Shown here one piece after another: positions 7,164 through 12,551 of a stretch of 12,551 bases of DNA. The notes beneath the pieces are model-generated. The model was not told the origin of the DNA. It worked only from the letters and a program-made list of their open reading frames with translations, and did no database searches. Numbering within the stretch: the first letter of the stretch is position 1; the number at the start of each line of letters is the position of its first letter. Where the stretch lies: assembly GCA_902491795.1 (NCBI GenBank), contig CABUIX010000062.1, positions 1 to 12,551 on the forward strand, written 5' to 3'. This DNA is from an uncultured Bacteroidales bacterium (lineage in GTDB: Bacteria; Bacteroidota; Bacteroidia; Bacteroidales; UBA932). Both the position numbers and the translations under genes were made by a program.

Positions 7164-8530
7164 ACACCTTCAACAGAGGCTTCGTCTATTTCATCTGCCT
7201 CGTCTCCGCAATGGGCGGGCTGCTATTCGGCTACGACTGGGTCGTGATCGGTGGCGCCGTAAAATTCTATGAGCTTTTCTTCGGCATAGGCGGCAACGCC
7301 GTGCTGCAGGGCATCGCCACCAGTTCGGCCCTCGTGGGCTGCATGGCAGGAGCCATGGTCGCGGGGGCGCTGGCCGACCGGTACGGACGAAAGCCCCTGC
7401 TGATCGCGGCCGCAGTATTGTTCACCGTCAGCGGCATTGCGACCGGAGCATTCAACAACTTCACCTGGTTCTGCATCGCCAGGCTTGTCGGCGGCGTGGG
7501 CATCGGCATCGCTTCGGCAGTCTCGCCGATGTACATCGCTGAGGTCTCCCCCGCCGGAATACGCGGGCGGCTGGTCAGCCTGAACCAGATGGCCATCGTG
7601 CTCGGCATACTCGCCGCACAGATTGCCAACTGGGCCATCGCGAGACCTGACATTGGCGGCGTCATCGACCCCTGGAACGTGGAGATGGGATGGAGGTGGA
7701 TGTTCTGGGCCGAGACTCTGCCGGCAGTGCTGTTCCTGGTGCTCGCGTCGGTGATTCCCGAAAGTCCGCGCTGGAACGCCCTCAACGGCAAGAAGGACCA
7801 GGCCCGCAGGGTTCTGGCATCGATCGGAGGCGAGGCCTACGCCGGCTCTGAAATGCAAGCCATCTCTGCAGTTTCCGGTCCGGAAAGGAAGTCCGGACTG
7901 GGCGATCTGTTCCGCCGCCGCTATGCCCACGTGCTGATTCTCGGAATCATCATCGCCGTGTTCCAGCAATGGTGCGGCACCAACGTGATTTTCATCTATG
8001 CGCAGGATGTGTTCGCCGGTGCCGGCTATTCGGTCAGCGAGGCTTTCCTGAACATCGTCGTCACTGGAATCGCCAACGTGCTCTTCACGATAATCGCCCT
8101 CTATACGGTCGACCGCTGGGGCCGTCGCAGGCTGATGCTGATCGGCGCCTCGGGACTCGCGGTCATCTATGCCGTGCTGGGCACCTGCTTCCATTTCGGA
8201 GTGGAAGGCATGGTCATGGTCGTGCTCACAGTGGCCGCCATTGCATGCTACGCGATGACTCTCGGGCCCGTGACCTGGGTGCTGCTCTCCGAGATCTTCC
8301 CCGGGAAGGTGCGCGGCACTGCCATGGCGGTGTGCACCTTCGCGCTGTGGGTCGGCAGCTGCACCCTCACGTTCGCCTTCCCCTCGATGAACGCCAGCCT
8401 GGGCTGCAGCGGCAGTTTCTGGATATATGCCGCAATCTGCCTGCTCGGCTTCGTCTATTTCATATTCAACTGTCCCGAGACCAAGGGACGCTCCCTCGAG
8501 GAACTTGAAAAGGAACTTACAAGACAATGA
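7160..8530 (+). CDS. Sugar-porter family MFS transporter
   Basis: Inner-membrane transporter of 456 residues in the sugar porter branch of the major facilitator superfamily (XylE/GLUT-like), probably sugar:H+ symport. It shows the family marks in order: GGLLFGYDWVVIGGA in helix 1 (residues 19-33), ADRYGRKP (motif A, 72-79), YIAEVSPAGIRGR after helix 4, PESPRW at the start of the central loop, VDRWGRRRL in the second half, GPVTWVLLSEIFPGKVRG, and the closing PETKGRSLEELE. About twelve hydrophobic segments are spread along the chain. The substrate cannot be read. It overlaps the genes on both sides by ATGA, and the following DUF5107 gene is probably its functional partner. Confidence 0.94.
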   Translation: MNTFNRGFVYFICLVSAMGGLLFGYDWVVIGGAVKFYELFFGIGGNAVLQGIATSSALVGCMAGAMVAGALADRYGRKPLLIAAAVLFTVSGIATGAFNNFTWFCIARLVGGVGIGIASAVSPMYIAEVSPAGIRGRLVSLNQMAIVLGILAAQIANWAIARPDIGGVIDPWNVEMGWRWMFWAETLPAVLFLVLASVIPESPRWNALNGKKDQARRVLASIGGEAYAGSEMQAISAVSGPERKSGLGDLFRRRYAHVLILGIIIAVFQQWCGTNVIFIYAQDVFAGAGYSVSEAFLNIVVTGIANVLFTIIALYTVDRWGRRRLMLIGASGLAVIYAVLGTCFHFGVEGMVMVVLTVAAIACYAMTLGPVTWVLLSEIFPGKVRGTAMAVCTFALWVGSCTLTFAFPSMNASLGCSGSFWIYAAICLLGFVYFIFNCPETKGRSLEELEKELTRQ

Positions 8531-11500
8531 CTATGGTAAAAGCTTGGAAAGAGAAGGTCACGATACCGACCTACGGCACCGGGAAGCCCGAAAAGAACCC
8601 CATGTTCCTGGAGAAGAGAGTCTATCAGGGGAGCAGCGGGGTCGTGTATCCCTATCAGGTGATAGAGTCAATATCCGACACCAGGGAGGACCGCGACTAC
8701 AATGCCGTCTGGCTTGAGAACGAATACATCAAGGTGATGATTCTCCCCGAACTCGGCGGACGCATACAGATGGCATGGGACAAGATAGCCAAAAGGCACT
8801 TCATCTACTACAACCACGTGATCAAGCCCGCGCTGGTGGGCCTCACGGGTCCGTGGATCAGCGGAGGAATCGAGTTCAACTGGCCGCAGCACCACAGGCC
8901 AAGCACCTTCATGCCGGTGGACAGCTGCATCGAGAACAATCCCGACGGGAGCGTGACCGTATGGGTGAGCGAGCGCGAGAGGATGTTTCACCAGAAGGGT
9001 ATGGCCGGGTTCACACTGAGGCCAGGATGCGCTTACATTGAGATCAAGGGTGTGCTCTACAACCCCACGCAGCTGCCGCAGACCTTCCTGTGGTGGGCCA
9101 ATCCTGCAGTGCATGTGAACGACGCCTACCAGAGCGTGTTCCCTCCCGACGTCAACGCCGTGTTCGACCACGGCAAGCGTGCTGTGAGCACTTTCCCGAT
9201 TGCCACAGGGGTCTACTACAAGATGGACTACAGCGCCGGGGTCGACATCAGCAACTACAAGAACATCCCGGTGCCCACCTCCTACATGATAGCCGACTCC
9301 AAATATGATTTCGAGGGCGGATACGAGAACGACACGCGGGCCGGAATGCTGCATGTGGCCAATCACCACGTGAGTCCCGGCAAGAAGCAGTGGACCTGGG
9401 GCAACGGTGACTTCGGCCGTGCCTGGGACCGCAACCTGACCGACGAGGATGGCCCCTACATCGAGCTGATGGCCGGCGTCTACACCGAGAACCAGCCCGA
9501 CTTCAGCTGGCTGATGCCCTATGAGGAGAAGTCATTCACCCAGTACTTCTTCCCCTACAGGGAGCTCGGCATCGTGAAGAATGCCAGCAAGGACCTGGTG
9601 CTCAACATGCTGCCCGCCGACGGAGGCAGGCTGAGGATCATGGCCTTTGCCACCTCAAGGCAGGAGTGCCGCGTGACGGTACGGACAAGGAGCGGAGAAG
9701 AAATTTATTCCGAAGAACTCGTGCTGTCGCCTGAGGCCGTCTATGACAGGACCATCGACAGCAAAGGCATCCCCATGGACCAGATACTGTTCAGCGTCAA
9801 CGGATTGTGCTGCAAGACCGAGAACAATCTGTCGAATCCCGTTCCTGACCCGGCTGATCCGGCGCTCAAGCCCGAGGAGATCGGAAGCTGCGAGCAGCTG
9901 TATCTCACGGGACTGCATCTGGAGCAGTACCGGCACGCCACATGGAACGCTGCCGACTACTACATTGAGGCCCTTCGGCGCGATCCTTCGGACATCCGCA
10001 ACAACAACGCCCTCGGGCTGTGGTATCTGCGGCGCGCCCGCTTCGACAAGGCCGAGGGGTATCTGCGCAAGGCAGTGGAGGTGTTGACAAGGCGCAACCG
10101 CAACCCATACGACGGCGAGCCCATCTATAATCTCGCGCTGTGCCTCAAATATCTGCACCGCACCAGGGAAGCCTACGATCTTTTCTACAAGGCGACCTGG
10201 AACGCCGCATGGCAGGATGCCGGATATCTCGAATGCGCTAGGATAAGCGCTTCCGAGGGAAGATGGGAGGATGCTCTCAACGAGGTCTGCCATTCTCTCG
10301 ACAGGAACTGGCACAACGGTTCCGCAAGGATGCTCAAGGCCGTCATTCTCCGGCATCTCGGAAGGACACAGGAAGCCGCCGACCTCATCGAGGAGTCTTT
10401 GGCGTTCGACCGCTTCAACTTCGGCTGCCTTTTCGAGAGGATCCTGCTCGGGAAGAGTTCGGCGAAGGAGGAGTTCCTCGAGATAATGCGCGACGAGCCG
10501 CACAACTATAACGAGCTCGCGCTTGACTATATTGCCGCAGGGCTCAAGGAAGAGGCGGGTCTGGTATGGAAGGCCGCCGCCCGGAGGTCTGCGCTCGACT
10601 GCATGTCGGCATACTACAGTTCATGCTGGTGCGGCCTCGATCTTGGAAAGCCTGCGGGTCTTCCGCTCAGCTTCCCCAACCGTCTCGAGGCAGTGGAGGC
10701 CCTTACCGCAGCCGGACCCGCCGATGCACTGGCCCAGTACCTGCTCGGCTGTCTCTACTACGACAAGCGCCAGTATGATCTTGCGGCAGAGGCATGGCGG
10801 AAATCTGCCGCGGCAGATCCGCAGTATCCTGCTCCGCTCAGGAATCTCGCGCTCTACAGCTACAACCGCGAGCATGACTCCGCAGCGGCTGTGGCGCTGA
10901 TGGAGAAGGCTTTCAGTCTCGACCGCAGCGACGCAAGGATCCTGATGGAGCTTGACCAGCTGCACAAGAAGCTGCAGAGACCCCACTCCGAAAGACTCGC
11001 CTTCATAAGGCAGTATCAGGATCTCGTCGACTCAAGGGACGACCTGACTCTCGAGGAAATCACCCTGCTCAACCTGACAGGCCAATACCGCGAGGCAATG
11101 AGCAAGCTCGACTCGAGAATCTTCCATCCATGGGAAGGAGGAGAGGGCAAGGTGCCCGCACAGTACCAGTATGCCAGGGTCGAACTTGCCAAGCAGGCCA
11201 TACGTGAAGGCCGGGCAGACGAAGCCATTGAACTGCTGGAGGAGTGTCTCGTGTATCCTCACAACCTCGGCGAAGGCAAGCTCAAGGGAGCCCAGGAACA
11301 GGATTTCTATTATTTCCTCGGTCAGGCCCACGAGCTCAAGGGCGACCATGCAAAAGCCGTGGAAATGTGGGAGAAGGCAGCGGTCGGGAAGCAGGAGCCT
11401 GCAGCCGCACTCTATTACAATGACGCCAAGCCTGAGAAAATCTTCTATCAGGGTCTTGCCCTGAAGGCCCTCGGCCGTGACGATGAGGCAGCATCCCGTT

Positions 11501-11757
11501 TCAGTTCGCTCAAGCAGTACGGTACAGGGCACATGAACGATCTCGTGACGATGGACTACTTCGCCGTGTCACTTCCCGACCTGCTGATCTGGGACGAGGA
11601 CCTGCAGCTGAAGAACCGCATCCACTGCCTGTTCATGCTGGCACTTGGGGAATACGGGCTCGGCGAGACCGGACCGGCCGCCGGACATCTGCGCGAAGCA
11701 ATGTCACTCGACATCAACCACCAGGGAATCAGGGAATCTTCAAGCATCATCCTGTGA
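8527..11757 (+). CDS. DUF5107 domain and TPR-repeat protein
   Basis: A 1076-residue protein with no signal peptide, so probably cytosolic. The N-terminal part (roughly 1-400) matches the DUF5107 domain, a beta-sandwich related to galactose-mutarotase folds. Telling segments are ENEYIKVMILPELGGRI, GGIEFNWPQHHRPSTF, LWWANPAVHV and WTWGNGDFGRAWDRNLTDE. From about residue 470 to the end the chain is alpha-helical TPR-like repeats, for example AADYYIEALRRDPSD, DLAAEAWRKSAAADPQYP and HAKAVEMWEKAA, with a conserved-looking HPWEGGEGKV near 870. No activity is assigned with confidence. The aromatic-rich sandwich and the coupled sugar porter suggest binding or processing of an imported sugar or glycoside (inference). 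The start at 8527 overlaps the transporter stop; an ATG two codons on (MVKAWKEK) is also possible. Confidence 0.88.
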   Translation: MTMVKAWKEKVTIPTYGTGKPEKNPMFLEKRVYQGSSGVVYPYQVIESISDTREDRDYNAVWLENEYIKVMILPELGGRIQMAWDKIAKRHFIYYNHVIKPALVGLTGPWISGGIEFNWPQHHRPSTFMPVDSCIENNPDGSVTVWVSERERMFHQKGMAGFTLRPGCAYIEIKGVLYNPTQLPQTFLWWANPAVHVNDAYQSVFPPDVNAVFDHGKRAVSTFPIATGVYYKMDYSAGVDISNYKNIPVPTSYMIADSKYDFEGGYENDTRAGMLHVANHHVSPGKKQWTWGNGDFGRAWDRNLTDEDGPYIELMAGVYTENQPDFSWLMPYEEKSFTQYFFPYRELGIVKNASKDLVLNMLPADGGRLRIMAFATSRQECRVTVRTRSGEEIYSEELVLSPEAVYDRTIDSKGIPMDQILFSVNGLCCKTENNLSNPVPDPADPALKPEEIGSCEQLYLTGLHLEQYRHATWNAADYYIEALRRDPSDIRNNNALGLWYLRRARFDKAEGYLRKAVEVLTRRNRNPYDGEPIYNLALCLKYLHRTREAYDLFYKATWNAAWQDAGYLECARISASEGRWEDALNEVCHSLDRNWHNGSARMLKAVILRHLGRTQEAADLIEESLAFDRFNFGCLFERILLGKSSAKEEFLEIMRDEPHNYNELALDYIAAGLKEEAGLVWKAAARRSALDCMSAYYSSCWCGLDLGKPAGLPLSFPNRLEAVEALTAAGPADALAQYLLGCLYYDKRQYDLAAEAWRKSAAADPQYPAPLRNLALYSYNREHDSAAAVALMEKAFSLDRSDARILMELDQLHKKLQRPHSERLAFIRQYQDLVDSRDDLTLEEITLLNLTGQYREAMSKLDSRIFHPWEGGEGKVPAQYQYARVELAKQAIREGRADEAIELLEECLVYPHNLGEGKLKGAQEQDFYYFLGQAHELKGDHAKAVEMWEKAAVGKQEPAAALYYNDAKPEKIFYQGLALKALGRDDEAASRFSSLKQYGTGHMNDLVTMDYFAVSLPDLLIWDEDLQLKNRIHCLFMLALGEYGLGETGPAAGHLREAMSLDINHQGIRESSSIIL

Positions 11758-11791
11758 GCAGTCACACCCCTGTGTTCGGGGCGATGATGCG

Positions 11792-11827
11792 AACTTCCTC
11801 CTGATGCCGCAAACTTCCTGATGCCGC
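11792..11827 (+). repeat. Short imperfect tandem repeat
   Basis: Bases 11792-11810 and 11812-11827 share AACTTCC followed by TGATGCCGC. The first copy carries three extra bases between the two words. Confidence 0.75.
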
Positions 11828-11839
11828 GCGGGAGCATGA

Positions 11840-11967
11840 TCTGCGCGTCACCGGACATCGCGGGCTGACTGTCCGCATGCCATAAGCTTCTGCCAGTCTT
11901 GATGGTGAAGCGAACCATCCTGCTCTGCGCGTCACCGGACATCGCGGGCTGACTGTCCGCATGCCAT
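11840..11967 (+). repeat. Pair of exact 44-bp direct repeats with internal hairpins
   Basis: Bases 11840-11883 and 11924-11967 are identical over 44 positions, with an 84-bp offset. Each copy can fold: CGGACA pairs with TGTCCG (11852-11857 with 11870-11875 in the first copy) around a 12-base loop. Identity without a single change implies recent duplication or upkeep by conversion. The copies are not CRISPR: there are only two, and the 40-bp spacer itself holds a hairpin. Confidence 0.92.
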
Positions 11968-11997
11968 CAGATTTTGTAACATGCCATCAGATTTTGT
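11961..11997 (+). repeat. Tandem 20-bp repeat (17 bp identical)
   Basis: ATGCCATCAGATTTTGT occurs at 11961-11977 and again at 11981-11997, with the following three bases differing (AAC, GAA). The first unit overlaps the last seven bases of the second 44-bp repeat, so the repeats are nested. Confidence 0.92.
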
Positions 11998-12003
11998 GAA
12001 CTG

Positions 12004-12041
12004 GCAGAAGGCCGTGACTTTTCATGGCCTTCTGCTTTTTT
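12004..12041 (+). terminator. Strong intrinsic terminator of the operon
   Basis: Bases 12004-12017 pair with 12022-12035 to form a 14-bp stem with one G-T wobble, closed by a four-base CTTT loop. Six T's follow at once (12036-12041). This is a textbook Rho-independent terminator for + strand transcription, 246 bp after the DUF5107 stop. On the other strand no comparable T-run follows, so it should act one way. Confidence 0.93.
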
Positions 12042-12161
12042 CATGCCGATTTTCCACCACTTCCTCCCTCCATTCCATCACTTCCTCCACATTCTTTACA
12101 TCTTTCACATTCTTCCTCTATCGCTTTCCTCCTTTTTCCCTTCCTTTACATCCACCACTCC

Positions 12162-12203
12162 TTCCCTTTCTTCCCTTCCCTTTCTTCCCTTCCCTTTCTT
12201 CCA
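12162..12203 (+). repeat. 14-bp tandem repeat, three units
   Basis: The unit TTCCCTTTCTTCCC occurs at 12162-12175 and 12176-12189, and once more at 12190-12203 with its last base changed to A. A partial continuation follows. Confidence 0.92.
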
Positions 12204-12243
12204 TTTCTTCCTCCTCATTCTTCACCTCCTTTATATCTCCACG

Positions 12244-12348
12244 CTTCCCCTCCTTCCCCTCCTTCCCCTCCTTCCCCTCCTTCCCATTCTCCACATTCTT
12301 CCCATTCTCCCCATTCTCCCCATGTTCCCCACGTTTCCCACGTTTCAC
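12244..12348 (+). repeat. 9-bp minisatellite, about 11.7 units
   Basis: Four exact units of CTTCCCCTC (12244-12279) grade into variants such as CTTCCCATT, CTCCCCATT, TTCCCCACG and TTTCCCACG, all on a strict 9-bp period to 12348. Variants of one type sit side by side, which fits slippage growth from one end. Because the period is three codons, the minus strand reads as a repeated Gly-x-x pattern. Confidence 0.92.
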
Positions 12349-12447
12349 TTTCTCTACTTTTTTCCCCCCATCACTTCCCTTCCTGCCATCACTTCCTCCA
12401 CTTCCTTTTTTTCCGTTTCCCTTCCTCTATTTTCTTCCCTTTCCCCC

Positions 12448-12503
12448 AACTCCGAGGCACCTCACCGGTTGAGCCATGACGAACATCTGCCTTCATCGGA
12501 GTT
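12448..12503. repeat. Nested inverted repeat bordering the right 54-bp element
   Basis: Bases 12448-12454 (AACTCCG) pair with 12497-12503. Bases 12455-12459 (AGGCA) pair with 12488-12492, leaving TCAT bulged. CTCA at 12461-12464 pairs with TGAG at 12470-12473. The right arm runs six bases into the 54-bp element. It could be a cruciform or RNA fold at the element's edge. No T-run follows, so it is not called a terminator. Confidence 0.55.
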
Positions 12504-12551
12504 CCTGCAATTCACCTGTCGCAGCGATGTGCCCTGGAGAGGCCTGGGAGA
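12498..12551 (-). repeat. 54-bp element, right copy (inverted relative to 18-71)
   Basis: This is the reverse complement of 18-71 with a single difference at 12525. It runs to the last base, so the true element may be longer. Together the two copies give the window near-perfect inverted ends about 12.4 kb apart. Confidence 0.9.

Larger units (their letters stand above)
11758..12003 (+). other. Repeat-bearing 3' trailer of the operon
   Basis: These 246 bases separate the DUF5107 stop from the first good terminator, so they are probably transcribed as the operon's 3' untranslated region. I see no gene. Three sets of direct repeats fill most of it and are listed separately. Between the two 44-bp copies, 11901-11906 and 11914-11919 form a perfect 6-bp stem around a 7-base loop. 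Confidence 0.7.
12049..12453 (+). repeat. 405-bp polypyrimidine low-complexity tract
   Basis: The + strand is almost entirely C and T with scattered A; I count seven G's in about 405 bases (12123, 12243, 12324, 12333, 12342, 12385, 12415). It starts right after the terminator and stops abruptly where mixed sequence returns. It includes a 14-bp and a 9-bp tandem array and a 16-bp direct repeat (12075-12090 and 12386-12401). Open frames across it on either strand are simple-sequence readings (Pro/Ser/Phe-rich on +, Gly/Lys/Glu-rich on -), and I do not call them genes. Confidence 0.93.

Noticed and set aside
7223..8527. Long minus-strand frame of 434 codons opposite the sugar porter
   Set aside because: It is the shadow of a GC-rich gene; the + strand has all the porter motifs and the antisense reading resembles nothing.
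11840..11967. Possible CRISPR array
   Set aside because: Only two repeats of 44 bp, one spacer that itself forms a hairpin, and no cas genes in the window.
11961..11997. TTTG-containing tandem repeat as a promoter for a small RNA
   Set aside because: The bases before TTTG are AGAT, not TAnn, and the two TTTG words are too close for the Bacteroidota -33/-7 spacing.
11981..12479. Two + strand frames of 163 and 151 codons, rich in Pro, Ser, Phe and Leu
   Set aside because: Both are direct readings of the polypyrimidine tract, start at or inside the terminator, and have no recognisable domain.
1..12551. Transposase, integrase, phage, tRNA or rRNA genes that could explain the inverted ends
   Set aside because: None was seen on either strand; the genes between the repeats are housekeeping or metabolic types.

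Overview
The window holds seven genes, all on the + strand and packed end to end from about 0.6 to 11.76 kb. They are flanked on both sides by repeat-rich DNA with no believable gene. The organism is most likely a high-GC member of the Bacteroidota, probably order Bacteroidales. Three things point there. The only convincing promoter has the Bacteroidota form (TTTG, 20 bp, TATATTTG). A lipoprotein resembling dipeptidyl-peptidase 5 of Porphyromonas is present. The sugar porter has a GYDWVVIGGA motif that I associate with Bacteroidota. I cannot name the genus from sequence alone; Alistipes-like or Cryptobacteroides-like gut lineages would fit the base composition.

Layout. Bases 1-548: repeat-derived DNA with degenerate direct repeats and one copy of a 54-bp element. 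549-580: promoter. 586-2886: recG helicase, with an unusual repeat-containing Gln/Asn/Pro/Thr-rich insertion in its wedge domain. 2883-5078: S9 dipeptidyl-peptidase lipoprotein. 5102-5551: YqeY-like protein. 5563-5609: long imperfect hairpin in the only sizeable gap. 5627-6409: Nif3/YbgI-family metal protein. 6411-7163: acyl-ACP thioesterase-like hotdog protein. 7160-8530: sugar-porter MFS transporter. 8527-11757: large cytosolic DUF5107-TPR protein. 11758-12003: a trailer with three sets of short direct repeats. 12004-12041: strong intrinsic terminator. 12049-12453: pyrimidine-only-like tract with 9-bp and 14-bp minisatellites. 12498-12551: second, inverted copy of the 54-bp element, running to the last base.

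Three gene junctions are ATGA overlaps (recG/peptidase, thioesterase/MFS, MFS/DUF5107) and a fourth is a one-base gap, so the genes probably form one long transcription unit or two, split at the 5563-5609 hairpin. The functions are mixed: DNA repair, peptide use, tRNA/metal housekeeping, lipid metabolism and sugar uptake. Only the last pair makes an obvious module, in which the porter would import a sugar or glycoside and the mutarotase-like DUF5107-TPR protein would act on it in the cytosol (inference).

I do not see a new defence system, CRISPR array, phage or transposase. The unusual material is the repeat biology: near-identical inverted repeats at both ends, several independent minisatellites, a strand-asymmetric polypyrimidine tract, and what looks like the same kind of repeat growth inside the recG reading frame.
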